Positions 1 to 12,464 of a DNA stretch of 64,000 bases are shown piece after piece. Both the position numbers and the translations under genes were made by a program. Origin of the DNA: Phoebastria nigripes (lineage: Eukaryota; Chordata; Aves; Procellariiformes; Diomedeidae); assembly GCA_035582835.1 (NCBI GenBank), contig JAYKAV010003099.1, positions 1,512,363-1,576,362 on the forward strand, given 5' to 3'. The notes under the pieces were generated by a model. The model did no database searches. It was not told the DNA's origin and was given only the letters and a program-made list of their open reading frames with translations. Every line of letters begins with the position of its first letter. Position 1 is the first letter of the stretch.

Positions 1-2214
1 GAGAAGGGGGGGCTGCAGTTGGAGAGGTTTCTAGGCAGCTTGAACTGAGAAAAGACTTGGGCCTACGGCTTCTGCATTTCTGGGAAAACAAGACTTGCTT
101 TCACTTGACTTTGGAAAGTAGTCTGGGTGTGCAGGAAAGGAAGTCTCATGAGGCCCCTCAGCCTGTGCAGTTGCACAGCACAACTGAAACAATTGTGCTG
201 GGTGGTGTTTGTGGTGCTGAGCTTGACCCTGCAGGCGGGTGTGGGGGGGCAGGAATTAGGGGCAGGCTGTGATGCTTTGCAGTGAAAGCTGTCTTATAGT
301 TTGAATCCCGGGCCGCACACTCACTTCATCTAACCTGAGCTGGCACCGCTGTGTTGTAGCTCCGCTATGGTCCATGAGGACTCATTCCTGGCTCTGATGA
401 AGAGGACAGGAGGGGCCAGGCAATCCCCTCTCATCCTGGGAGAGCAGCTGGGTTGGGGTCCAGGCTGGCCCCATGGGAGCTGGCTGCTCAGCCCCCGCTG
501 TGTGTCGGTGGGAGGAAGGTGTGGAGAAGACGTGTCTGAGTGTGGACTTCTCTTGTCTCATTTACAGTGCTTCCAAATTTGGAAAGATAATCCCCCAAAC
601 CAGAATCCGGCCATTTTCAGTAACAAATTTGGCACGAATGAACCCCTGTATATTGGTGGGTAAAAGAAGTTGAATAGCATAAATAAAACAGGTAATAAAT
701 AAATGAATCAATCAGCTGTTTTCATTGTAAAGCCGTTGATGAGCTGACTATTTGTTTTTCTAATGTATATCGTAATTTTAACCCAGTGTATTTTGTAGCA
801 GGAGCAGTATGCTGGTTTAAATCACAGCATATATTTTAGTGAGAGGATGTGTTGACCTACTTGCCCAAGTAATGTTATAATGAAAAGCCATTCAGACTGC
901 ATGTCCTCTCTTGCCCTCTGGTTTCTGGAAGTGACTGAAGGAAATAGCACTTCACTTCTGGTGAAATCATCCCAAGAGTGTTGTTTCATTGCAGTGTGAT
1001 GGATTAATTTCACTGAAGGCACTAGCATTGTACAAGAAAGCAAAATGCTCTTGGAAAACTCAGGAAGTTTCCCTCGAAATCACTGAGTTCATTTCAAGTA
1101 TCCACAGTGAAAACATCTGAATGCCTAAAAATTCATCCTGATGCAGGGGCTGTTTTGCTTGCTACTCTGCATGGCAGATTTCAGATGTTAGAGCTGTTAC
1201 CTTTGACTGTGGTCTGCAGGTACGGGGGTGAGAGAAACTACTGACAGCACAGATTGAGTGTCCTCCTTTGTGCCTCCTGGCAAGGAGAGAGCATCCTCAG
1301 ACATGANCATCATAGTCCACTAGCATTTGGCAAGCTAGTGCTGCTGGCCTCTATGCTTATTTTCCTTTAGCTCAAATGGCAGGTGGTGGTGGTGATTGGG
1401 TTTATACCCTGCTGTTGAGCCATGCAAAGAGATTATGATCCAGGCTCTTCAGAAGGTTTCACTCTCTTCTTGAAAGTGAGTTCTCCTGCACGGTCCCTCT
1501 TCTGAGGCGTTTTGATCAGTTCATATGTTTGGTGGAATTTTTTTTTTTTTTTAATTCGGGAGTCAGAACATGTTTTAAGTAATTAATTTTCAAATTGGTA
1601 TCTCCTTAATCATCATTTCCTTAGACTCTGGAAAGTATTTGCATCTTAAATTTAAGTGCTTTGAAACTGGGCAACAGGTGAAACTGTTAACCAGGACGAG
1701 ATGAAATTCACATTTGCACCTTAATCCCATCTGAGCTGTCTCAAATGCTGCCAGTTAATTACATCCCATCATGATCCTTTGATATTTGAGTAATTTTGGA
1801 GCACAAAGGCTTAAATTTGTGCTCATTGCCTTTTAGAGGTTTCACTCCTCAGATGACACAGAAAAATTTCATTGTGTTCTCTGTTCTCGCTATGGATTAA
1901 GCTGTATTTGTGGGAAGGATTTGGTACATGGATTTAAGATCATTATTACCAGTGTATAATTTATTGAGAGCCCAGTCCTTCCAGGTGTAGAGCGGGTTTC
2001 TAGAGGTCATGAGTATCTTAAGCTCCTGGAGTTGAGGCCATCTCTTTGGGCAGGGTTAGATCTTCAGTGATTGTTTGGCATCANGTTGAGCCGGCGGCAC
2101 GTACTGTGAGAGCATCCTTGCCTGGGTGGAAAATGCCATGCCTCATCCCTCGCAGAGGCTCCAGTTTGAATGGTTCACTTGGCGCTTGCAAGGGAGGGAC
2201 CTAGCAGAGGCGCT

Positions 2215-2368
2215 GGGAGCCAAGGCTCCTGCGTTCCTTTCCATTCTCTACAGCTGACTCACTGTGGGCAAGTTATGTCTTGCTGTATCTTAGCTTCTTT
2301 CTTGCAAAATGGGGTAATAGCTACCTTCGAACCTTTGCAAAACATTTTGCGGTCCTTAGGTTGAAAAG
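2215..2368 (+). mobile_element. Old MIR/CORE-SINE fragment
   Basis: Matches the MIR pattern in order: a ...CCTGCGTTC.. core, TGACTCACTGTGGGCAAGTT, then CTTGCAAAATGGGGTAATAG, and a degenerate tail (TTTGCAAAACATTTTGCGGTCC) like the ...GTAAAGCGCTTTGGGATCC end of amniote SINEs. It is divergent and therefore ancient. No target-site duplication is visible. Confidence 0.75.
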
Positions 2369-3013
2369 TCTCTAAGCGTACCAGTTCAGCATCATAAGTT
2401 GCTTCACAAAATGCTACTAAACCAGCAAATAATGCCTATCTGCCCTCAGTTCTCACCATCCCCATGGATCAAAGCCACAGAGGTAGTCGTTCTCCGTGGC
2501 CCTTGGTCAAATGGAGAGTTGTGCGCAGCTGCAGGGGAGTTGTGTAAGCAGGGGAGTTCTGAGTGACTTTTGCTTTCAAGCAGGCAATGGGGAGTTTGAA
2601 TTTGAATTTCTGACAATGACGCAGCTTGCTGGAGCCATTATGAATTGAAATGGGGTCTTATTCAGCTCCGCTAATAAGCGGGTAAATGCAACTAAATACA
2701 GCTGTCTTCCTCACTGTCATTTGGTATTTATTAGCAAATATGCAGTGGAATTGAATCCCTTGTAAGTACTCTGCAGCTAATGGTAGATAGCAATTAACTG
2801 AAATGACTACTGTTGAGCACTGATGCTACCATCAGTGAGTGGAAGAGGAAATCTGGAGCCAGCGCACAGACCCAGTGGCTTCCAGAACTCCCTGTAGTTT
2901 TCTCCTCTGGACTCTCTGTTTCATGCCCTTATCAAAAGACTGCAGTGAAAACTGCTTCATGTTGGTACTCCCTGGAGCTCCAGCTTGAACAAACACTTCT
3001 CAAGCAGCAGTAA

Positions 3014-3037
3014 GTGTGTGTGTGTGTGTATATATAT
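3014..3037. repeat. (GT)n/(TA)n microsatellite
   Basis: About eight GT units run directly into four TA units. A short compound dinucleotide repeat, likely length-variable. Confidence 0.9.
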
Positions 3038-4875
3038 TATTTTATTATTTTCAGTTCGGTGTTCACTAAAAGGACTCACTGCAATGCTACTACCAGTGAA
3101 AGTGTGTGAATTGGAAACCTTCTCCCCTCCAGATGTGCTGGTGGCACAGAGCTGCCTCAGCAGCACCTCACGTGCTTCAGGAGATGTGAAGGAAACTGGC
3201 CCAGATGCTTGAAACTAATTCAGAAGCTGGGAAGGACTGGGTGCAGCATTCGTTGTTTCATCTTTGGCCTTTCCTCTCCAAACAAAACGAGGTTTTGTTT
3301 TCTTCCCCTCACTAATAAGATGACATGTAGGTCAAAGTGCCCCAGAGATTCTGACCTCCATTGACTGGAGGGAAACCATCTTCCGTGTGCTGGTTTCAAA
3401 CTAGCAAAAGTAGTTTGAGTCAGGCTAATTTCATGTATATCTTGATTTGTTTGTCACCCTTCCCTACCAGCCTGTGTTTGATATGGTGCCTTGTGGGGAA
3501 ACTGCTTGTCAGAAGGGGATTAGTGCTTGGGTTGTGACGTGGGTGGGAAACGAGGGGCTGTGCTGCAAGGAGAGCTGTCGGCAGGGTGGAGAGGCATTGC
3601 TGGCCGCGTTGCACAAGGGCTGGTCTTGGGAGTGAGCTAATTGAGTATTTTCATTATTGAGTGCCCTCCCTGCAAAACGGAGCAGGTTGCTAATGGGTGT
3701 TTTGATGATACGGCGGTACGAGCAGTGCAGGGGAGGATGAGTATTGAATAGGAGGAACTGAATGATTGATAGGTCTGGTGTCATGGCAATGTGATGATAT
3801 TTAATGGTATGAAGTTGCAAGCACATGTACTTAGGAGCTAGTAATAAGATTTTCTTCTCAGAGATGGGAGCTCATCATTTAGGAGCAAGTGAGAGAGAGA
3901 GAGGCAGCTGTGTATGTGCTGGTGATATGATGATGTGAGCCCCCAGCTTGTTGTGAGGAAAGTGTTGCTTGATGAGGAGTAAGGACCCTGCCTGGGGCAG
4001 AGTAGCCAGAGAGAAGCTAGAAGAGAAGAGAAGCTAGAAGCCAGAGAGAGCCTGAAACACGTGAGAGTGCCCCAGGCAGAGAAGAGCAGTCTAGTCNGGC
4101 TTGCAGTGCTGGCCCAAGGCTAAACAGGTATAAATTCACTGTGAATAAATTCGGGCTGTGCATCAGGAGGATCTGGGATAGCTTTCCTCATGTAGGGAAG
4201 CCCATGAAAATAGTCAGACCCTTTGTCAAGCACAGCATGGGCTTTGGCACAGGAGAAGCGTGAGCTAGGGTTCCTGTGGGATGTGAGCTCCCTCTGTCGT
4301 GTCCCCATGAAGTGAAGGGGAACCATCCCTGGGGAATTCGAGCAGCTCCCACCTGGCTGTGTTATCTGGTGGTTCAGAGTCATCAGCTGCTTTTCATGTA
4401 CAGGAGCTGTGCGAAGGCTGGGAAAGGAAATTACTAAAGGGGGAATAATTCCCAGCTTGATTACTTGCTTTAAGGATGTCTGCCAGTTTATTATTTAAAT
4501 GCATATTCAGTTAGTTAAGCCAGTGAATATAGATTTACACTGAGCACCTGATAAATTTGATCCCTTTTTGACTGGGAAAAAATGTTTAATTGCCCCTGTC
4601 ATCAGTGCTCTGAAATTACATTTATTTTTGTATAAAATTCAATCAGATTGCAAGTAAGATGCTAAAATCTGTTGCTTCATTAATTCATATCAATAGATAT
4701 ACTAAGGGGTTTTTTTACTACTGTCGGTGGTTTTGGTGGGTTTTTTCCTGCCTTACCTCCTGTCTAAAAGCTTATTTTTATTCCTGACTTTAGAACTACA
4801 GCAGCTCTGATTGGGAATGAGTTTTTCAATCACCCCCCAGTAATATGAATCAAATACCTATAAATATCTTTTCTC

Positions 4876-4880
<5 letters not shown>

Positions 4881-4913
<33 letters not shown>
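4881..4913. repeat. 33-base poly(T) tract
   Basis: 33 uninterrupted T bases preceded by a CT-rich stretch. On the minus strand this is a poly(A) tail-like run, but no recognisable retroelement or retrocopy precedes it. Confidence 0.95.
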
Positions 4914-4917
<4 letters not shown>

Positions 4918-6249
4918 GCAGTTTCACTTTGCAGGCAGGAGGAGGTTCTCTTGCCCTGTGAGATTTACAATATTTAAGGCAGGAGACAACTGTCTCCTAG
5001 CTCTGTCTTGTGACATGATTATTTTCTGCATAGCTTGATGGATTCGTTGTCAGCAGGGTAAGCGCTGTGAGCAAGACNGTCCAAACAAGGCAGCCTTGAA
5101 CGTGTGAAAGGGAGGGTTGGAGTATGGCAAGTTTAATTGCTGGACAATGTATGGTCTCCTTTTTCTGCCTGCCTGGAGTGGACGCGGGGCTGAGGTGCAG
5201 ACCTGACAGGTGGGATGTCGCTGTGTCCCACTCTGGCTTCTGTGGCCGTATCTCCTGGGCTGCAGGAGCTGCAGCAGCCCTGAGCTTCAGGTCAGTGCAT
5301 AGCCCATGATCCTGCAGAACAGCTCTTGGCCCTAGGCAGCCTGCACTGTTGTTTTGCAGCCTAGCAGGGGAGGACAAGTGTGATGTTGTCCATGCAGTGT
5401 TCTCTTCTTGGAATATTTGGCAAGGGAGGCGCAAAGATTTGGGGGAGAGCAGGGTGTTGGGAGGTCTGACTGTAGCTCCAAGCTTCTGAACACATGTTGA
5501 GTAGTGTTCCTTCTCTGGGGACCTATATCATCAGCCAAATCCTAATTATAGTGCTGTTTTGACAGCAGTCATGGTGATCATTGTTAATGGCACTGATAAC
5601 ACCTTGTGCTGTTTGCTTTGTTTCTTACTTGGCAGCGTTCTTGGCATCCCCAGCGCTCCCGGGACCCTCGCTGCCTTCTCCATGTTGCTGTGTTGCTTGA
5701 AAACATTTGATGCGTGAGAGTCCTTGCATTTTGCCTGTGCACCTTTCGTATAGGAACATTTTCGCTCTTAAGGCAAGGCAGCCAAAAGGCAATCTGTGAT
5801 ACAGATCATCGTTAGCTGCTATCTGACAGTGATGGATGACCCTGGGAAATCTTGTTGTTAAGGCAATATCTGCTCTTCTGTTCTTCTCAGCTCTTTCTGC
5901 CTTCAGATCAGTTATCCTTTAAAGAAGAAGTTAAGGAGGAGGGAGGGTGGCCCTGTCCTGTGTTGTTTTGGGAAGAGACTTCCTCATCCCTCTCACTGCA
6001 CAGTGGAAGGTCACCCTTTTCTGCCTCATATGAGTGTCAGAAGCAACATCCATTCCCGGGTTTGAAATTCGCAGCTGTCGCACTGATGGGGGCCGAGTGA
6101 TCTGCCAGCGTTATGCCACTCACTCATTCCTCTGGCAGAACGCTGTGCAGGTTGCCTAACTCATTTGTGGCCAAACATTGGGTTTATATTTGGCCTCTTA
6201 CTGCTTTTAAAAAATTTGTTCTTTTTGTTGTTGTTTCTTAAACACATAT

Positions 6250-6410
6250 ATTGCCCTTTTTGAAGTACCTTTTGCAAAAGGATCTCAAAGTGCTCTGGGA
6301 GCCACCTTCATTGCTGTTTTACAGATGTGTATATAACCCAAAGTGCGGAGGAGCTGTGAGACTTGCTTAGAGCTCCAGTTGGGAACTGATGCTGGGGCTC
6401 CTTGCTGTAC
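6250..6410 (-). mobile_element. Old MIR/THER-like SINE fragment, reverse orientation
   Basis: In the + direction it reads GGATCTCAAAGTGCTCTGGG, then TGCTGTTTTACAGATG, CCAAAGTGCGGAGGAG and TGCTTAGAGCTCCAGTTGG. This is the reverse complement order of the SINE tail, the CATCTGTAAAA block and the promoter-side core. Highly diverged. Confidence 0.65.
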
Positions 6411-9400
6411 ACACCAGCAGTGTTCTGATTTCTAGATTACAACTGGTGTCTTCAAAACTTTATTCTTACCCGGCCACACTTGACACGGTCTGTCATCTCC
6501 ACGCATTCAGAAGAAAACACTTTGCTATACATGGTGTAGTCTTGGTTTGGTCTGGGACTTGATCATCTGGGAAGGTTGTCAGACCTTCCTGGCTGCTTGT
6601 GGTGGGCCTGGAGCCTGGGATGTGACTTCTGCCAATACTTGGAAATCCTGCCTATCTGGAGGAACACGCAAATCTGTATGAGTGGTTTGCACTGATTTAG
6701 GGCAAGGCTTATGAACAGGGGCNGCTCCAGGTGAGCATCCCCCCCTTCCTGTGTCTTTGTTCAAACCCACAGGCAGGGACGTACCATGCTGTTAGCTAAA
6801 AGGTTGAGTGATGGGGGAATTGCATTAACAAGCTCTAGCATCTTAGCTGTGGAAGTAAGAAAAGCAGCTCATGTTCTGCAGTGTCTCTTCTGAACTACAC
6901 CATATGGCCAAGCCCAGCACCTTCAGCTTGTCAGCAGTAATTTGCTGGCTCAGGAGGGACTGAATCTTCTTTTCTGGTATTAAGACGTGAATAGTAGGTG
7001 CTTGCTGAGGTGGTACAGGCCCAGGCGTATTGCCTGTGTGTCAGCAGAAGAGAAACTTAATTCCTGGGGGGTGGGGGGTAGAGGGCCATGTCTTCTCAGA
7101 TGGGGATGTTTTGGAGCCCATTGAAATGGGCAGGGATGTGCTCTGTGGGATCTGTCTTCTCCTGCTTTTCCCCAGTCTGAGAAGACTGATCTGCTCAGAT
7201 CATTTCTGGAACTTGCAAAGCTTCCTGAGTTGCAGATGGATGAGGTCTCTTTGGAGCCTGTCAGACTAATGTGTGCTTCTGCCCAAAGATGACCCTCTTT
7301 TGGAGAAACCCTGAGCTCCTCACCTGACAAGGAGAGGTTCATAGCAGCAGAAGTCCTTCTGCTCTTGGAGCAAAGACGCTCCAACAGGAATAGCTGATGC
7401 AACCACAGAGGCAAAGTGCTTTGGGAAGAGACCAATTCAGAAAGGAGGGAGCTGCTTGCCTTTGACTCTGGCCATCTCATGGACTCTTCTAGGGCCCTTT
7501 TTCTTCTTTGGGCAGCATTTAAAATACGTGAATGAACCAAGACACCCTCTTGTTTCTGGATTTCAGCTGTGAACTCACCTATCTGGTACCTGAAACCAAC
7601 AGTGGACGAAGGATATTATATTTCTTAGAGGAAAGAGGACATTGCTTTCTCTAGGGCTCTGGAAACAAAAGCAATGCTCCTTTCCCCTTCCCTTTCAAGG
7701 GCAGCATACGGAGAGAAAAAGAAGCGTCCCAGATAAACAAAGTTCAAGATTCCAGCAACTTACTGGTAACGTTGCCCAAGCAGATGGAGTGAAAACTGGA
7801 GAGCAGTGCATGTTGTACGGACAAGGAGATGCCAGCAGCATCTTCAAAACCCCAGATCCTATCTGTGAACTTAACAGAGAGACCTGTCTGCAAAATTGTT
7901 CCAAGTAGACCTCAGCCCCGCTGCTTCCTTCTGCCAGTGAGCTTGGAGCTCTGGGTTTATGTTCAGAAAATGCGTAACCTGCAGAAGAAGAGGTAGGGGA
8001 GGGCTCAGGTATGTGCTGTGGGAGGAACTGGGGCTGTAACTTGAGTCTGTCTTTATTCACTGTTTTCCCTTTCCTTTGCCAGTCTGTCAAGGTGGTTCAG
8101 GTTGGCTTGCTTGAACAGCAGATTTCTATCTTCTGCCTAAATCACCCTTCTGGTCTTTTCTTATGGACTGTTGAGCTATGGCCTTTGGAAGCTGTTGTAC
8201 ATGTAATGTTTTAGTGTGCTTGAGTTTGTTCGTTGGCCTTTAGTTGGTTCCTCTGCCCTTGGCATTGTGTTTCTGAGTGTTTTTAAGCCTGCGGTGACTG
8301 AACTGCATGCAAAGTTGCTTCCCAGAACTAGCTCTGGCTGTGGGGTCCTGAGGATGTGGGAAGGGCAGGTGGGTTTTAGAAGTGGGTTGTGTTTCGATGA
8401 ATAATTGCTATCCTTGACTCTTGTCCCTTTCCATGGCAGCAAAGGCTTGGCAGAGTGCGATGCAGAGGAGCAGCCTCCTCTCCCTTCCCCTTGTTTGCTT
8501 AGGTCCCAAACAGAGCAGTGATGTTAATTAGATAAGTCAGATACTCTGCAAAGCAGCCTGTTCAAGGACAAACAGATTTTAATTAAAGGCTGTGTGCACT
8601 GGAAGGTCATGTCACTGCATTGTGCCTGAATAGTTACTATGGGAACACCAGGAAAGCACCCAGAGACTGTGAGTGTGTGCAAGTGTGTGTGTGAGTGTAT
8701 CAGAATGCAGGCCCCAAGGCACGAATTTTACTTCTGGTTATGTTTCCGCTGGCAAGTATGGCCTGAGTGAGATGCCACCCTTGGAGTGTGTAGTTAGGTT
8801 TTTTTGCTGTAGGGTTTTCTGTGTTGCAGGGATGGGAACCCTCGCTTCAGGCTATTCAAATCACACAAGTTTGATCTGAGCTAGACTGCAATGCCATGAA
8901 TTAGGGAAATTGGTCTCCAGCTCAGTTTTTAGACTGTTTACAGTTGGTGAACTCAGTTTCTTAAAGAGAACCTTGATATTGGGAAGAGTTTTGTTTGTGT
9001 TGAAATTTGAACTGAAATTACTTCGAAATTTGCTTCTGTCTCTGCCGTCTTCTAACTGGAATCCAACATTAATTCTGTGATAGTGGCTCATTCCTGCATT
9101 TCAAGTCGTCTCAAGATTAATCTCTGCTAAGCTGCCTGAATTTAATCGTGCTGATTTGAGTATAAGGTGTTCCTTGTCTTTCTTCAGTCCCAAGCCTTCT
9201 TTCAGCTGTTTGNGATGTATCAGCAGAGACTTGTCAATACCTGGTGATGACACTAGATAACCACTCTGGTGACCTACAAACCATGAATGTGCCTTGGGAC
9301 TGATGGAAGTTTGGTATGATCCCCAAATGAGTCCCTCTAATTCAACATGCTGTGGCAGAAGCTCATTCTTACTAGTTTTCATGTGGTCTAGCAAGAGGAT

Positions 9401-11574
9401 CAGTAGAGAGAAGTTAAACATTTTTAGTATTAACAGTCTTAATATTTTTATTTCCCCTATCAAACAGAAGTTGAGGCAGGGACTGATGCTGCACTGGCAC
9501 TGCAAGCAGCCTTCTTGCGCAAGTAAAATAGCCACTCAAATGTGGGCTTTGCAGTGAGCTTGAAATCAAGTATTTGTGTGGGAGTTTGAGGTGGGAGCTC
9601 AAATGAGCTGCTTCACAATCCCGTTCTCCCTCTTGTTACTCGGTGGTTTTGGGGACAAATGAACAGTGAGACAGGAGAGGTCACAAGTGTGTTTGGAGGG
9701 AGAGTCTGAAACCAGCTCTTTTGCCAGTTTTTTTGTTTGGACAGTCCTTGTGGGTTGTCCTGCTTTGGAGGATGCCATTGGGCTGCCAAGCGTTGGGTGT
9801 TTGGAGCCATATGGAGCCGACTCAGCAGGGAGATTGCCAGGCAAATAGGGTTGGATTTTAGACAGTTTATGCACTGCTCGTAGAGGAAATGGCTTTGTTT
9901 CCTGGCAGCTGAGAAAACGCCATTCTGCCTGTTTGTAGGAAAAATGTATCAGGATTGGTATTTCATACGTGCATCTCCCCATGCCCCTTCGTGGCCGGGG
10001 GAGGCAAGTTCTGGATGCAGACTTGGGCAGAAGATACTGGAGCGCAGACCTGGAGCAGGAGGAACTCTGCCCTGAAGTCAGTGCACACGGTGGCAGGTGG
10101 TGTCCTTAGGGAGAGAAGCCGGAGCAGCGCAGAGTGCCCCAGCTTGGCCAGCACACCTCAGCCTTGGTCTGCAGAGACCCCGGTTGCAGGGGCTGGGCCT
10201 TGGCTCATCACAAGGGTGGCTTTGGGGGAAGCATCTTCTAGGGCTCAGCAGGAAACTGCTGCAGGAGTCATCAGCTGGGCTGCTGCTATTGCAGTGATGA
10301 CGAGCAAGTTGTTCTCTTAGTCTGGGTACCACAGTCAAACTTCCTGCAAGTGCTCTTTGACTGAGAACAGAATAGAAACCGCCTTTGGACATTTATTATC
10401 TTTTGTCTGACCCTTGCTTTTCTGACTCTGGGCAAACGGGCTATGTTTTTTCTGAGCAGATGTCCACCTTTGACCTAGATAGCTTTAACTTTTAAAAACA
10501 CATTGAGCAGAAATGAAAAAGCCAAAAAGAGCAAAGAGAAGCATCTGAATAGAGGAGCAGGAACACGCTGTGTCCATCTGCCTCGTGAAGGGGCTGGCTT
10601 TGCATCAGGCAAGACACTCAAATGCAATCTTTGAAACACGTGCTCTGTCCCTTCTGAGAACTGGAGGATACACNTGGTCTAACAGGGACAACTGTGACTT
10701 AGAGAGGACTTGGTGGAGCACTCAAAGGAGCACATTTCCTTTCTCTTGAAGCAGTATCACTGGTCTTGCTCCTTTCCGCCGGCTTGCAGAGCACTCGCTG
10801 ACAGCACGGCATGCGCCATTGCCGAAGGTGTCGAGAAATGCAAGGAGGAAAGCTAGCCTGGAGGCTAATGTGCAGAGTGCCTGTGGAAAAAGTGACAGCA
10901 GGGGAGTTAATGAAAAGCAGACACTGAGCACTGGAAGCTGCTCAGCCAAGAAATTCTGCACAGTCCAGGGTTTTCTCCGGTATCCAATAAAAATGTGTTA
11001 CAATTTGGCTACCCTCTCTGTTACCCCGGGGAAAGTGGTGCAGGCGTGAATAGCCTGGGTACGTGGCTTCTGCGCTGTGTACCGCCTGGAAGAAAACCAG
11101 ATGCCGTGTTACTCTTGTGATGTCAATGTGCGTCTTGAGAGCCAGGAGCCCCGAGTTTCTTGTCCAGATTCCTACCGGGAACCCAGGGGCTGCCTTTGGC
11201 CACTTGCCCATGCAGTCTGTAAATCTGGATGCCTCTGTGTCTCATGCCTAGGAGGTTGGTTTCTTAGAGGGGCTGAGTGCCCACCATGTCCACTGAAAGC
11301 TGCTGTCCACACCGCTGAGGTGTGCCGGCTGTGTGTCCCCGAATTATTATCAGCCAAAAGGTGTTTGACCTGGGGCTGGTGCCTTGGTGGTTGGGGCTGA
11401 ATGCAGAGAGGCAGCTGCTGCCTGGAGGATTGCTCCCTCCAGGAGTTTTTTTTGTAGTTGTTTTTTTTCTGGTGCAGTGGGGTGTACAATAAAGTAAACT
11501 TTTTAACCATTGCAGAGCAGCATGGGTGCATTGCAGTCTAACTCCTCTACAAATTATGGTCTTGCTTTTGGCAG

Positions 11575-11796
11575 AATGGAGGCATCCTGCCTGGAACTGG
11601 CCCTGGAAGGAGAGCGCTTGTGCAAGGCTGGGGACTTCAAAGCTGGGGCAGCCTTCTTTGAAGCAGCAGTGCAGGTGGGGACAGAGGACTTGAAGACTCT
11701 CAGTGCCATCTACAGTCAGCTGGGCAATGCCTATTTCTACCTAAAGGAGTACTCCAAGGCCCTGGAGTACCATAAACACGATCTTACCCTGGCCAG
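11575..11796 (+). CDS. GPSM1: GPSM1 coding exon 2: TPR1 and most of TPR2
   Basis: This exon encodes residues 1-74, counted from the ATG at 11576, and starts MEASCLELALEGERLCKAGD. TPR1 is about residues 6-39, and TPR2 (SQLGNAYFYLKEYSKALEYH) starts near residue 44 and runs into the next exon. The acceptor is the AG at 11573-11574 after a T-rich stretch. One base precedes the ATG, which fits an upstream exon ending in phase 2, as in the mammalian gene where an Arg codon spans this junction. The donor is AG|GTAAGC at 11797. Reading through it gives an immediate TAA, so the boundary is clear. The TPR helices form the partner-binding groove. The exact N-terminus is uncertain because the preceding exon was not found. 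Confidence 0.96.
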
Positions 11797-12328
11797 GTAA
11801 GCATGTCAGCAGTGCTTCGTCCTAATTAGACACAACCTGTCAGGGCTTGAGCAAAGGCAAGTTCTGTGGGGTCTGAACCCAGCTGCCTGAGGGAATCTGC
11901 CCCAGAAATAAGCATCCAAAACTAGCCCTGAGGCATGAGGTGACTGTCCTGTGGAGAACTCAGGAGGCAACAAGAATGGGCCAGTCACCTTCAGAACAGG
12001 GAGGTAGAGAAAGGGATATGAATGTGAGGAGGGCGCTTGGAGCAAGAGCAGGGCAGTGTCCAGTTCTCCTATCCCCTCATTGTAAGTACACCTTAGAGTA
12101 GCTCACCTGAGACAGCAAAAAACCAAGAATGTGTCTTCAAAATTGAGAGAGCTTGTATGAAGCATTCCAGTCAGGTGTGTGTGCTGGGAACTGCTGGATA
12201 TGGTGTACATACCATGCAGTGCTTGCTGCAGCTTGGCTTACTGCAGCTTGAATTCTGCCTCCAACAGTTGGTGAATAAAAGTCTGTGAGCTCTTTAACAC
12301 CTCTCTCTTTCTTCCGGTCATCTTGTAG
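11797..12328 (+). other. GPSM1: GPSM1 intron 2
   Basis: This is a 532-base intron with donor GTAAGC and acceptor TCTTGTAG. Apart from the splice sites I see no repeat, RNA or regulatory element in it. Confidence 0.93.
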
Positions 12329-12464
12329 AACCATCGGGGACCGCATTGGAGAAGCCAAGGCAAGTGGCAACCTCGGGAATACATTAAAAATACTTGGGCA
12401 GTTTGATGAAGCTGTCGTTTGTTGCCAGAGACACTTGGACATTTCTCAGGAGCAGGGAGACAAG
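12329..12464 (+). CDS. GPSM1: GPSM1 coding exon 3: end of TPR2 and TPR3
   Basis: This exon encodes residues 74-119, beginning TIGDRIGEAKASGNLGNTL. TPR3 covers about residues 84-117, with the typical Gly-Asn-Leu-Gly-Asn helix A core and FDEAVVCCQRHL helix B. The acceptor is TCTTGTAG|AACC and the donor is GACAAG|GTAATT. The phase runs from 2 at the start to 0 at the end. The GEAKASGNLGNTL block is shared by GPSM1 and GPSM2, so this exon alone does not tell the paralogues apart. Confidence 0.96.

Larger units (their letters stand above)
1..11574. other. Non-coding: GPSM1 intron 1 or 5' flank (no exon recognised)
   Basis: No open frame in these 11.6 kb resembles a known protein, and no tract looks like the short, GC-rich GPSM1 first exon (human MASPAPP..LYSR). 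The region is only moderately GC-rich, without a CpG island, so the main promoter is probably upstream of the window and this is intron 1 (inference). It contains a SINE fossil at 2215-2368, a reverse one at 6250-6410, a (GT)n/(TA)n microsatellite near 3014, a 33-base poly(T) at 4881, purine-rich GA repeats at 3890-4080, and AT-rich blocks at about 1690-1960, 2560-2800 and 4440-4720 that look like possible conserved non-coding DNA. Confidence 0.7.

Noticed and set aside
367..663. 98-codon frame ending ..NKFGTNEPLYIGG as a possible exon
   Set aside because: It does not match GPSM1 or a neighbouring-gene product I know, and it lacks a convincing donor at its end.
11487..11493. AATAAA polyadenylation-like signal just before exon 2
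   Set aside because: The motif is common by chance, and no upstream transcript or terminal exon is recognisable.
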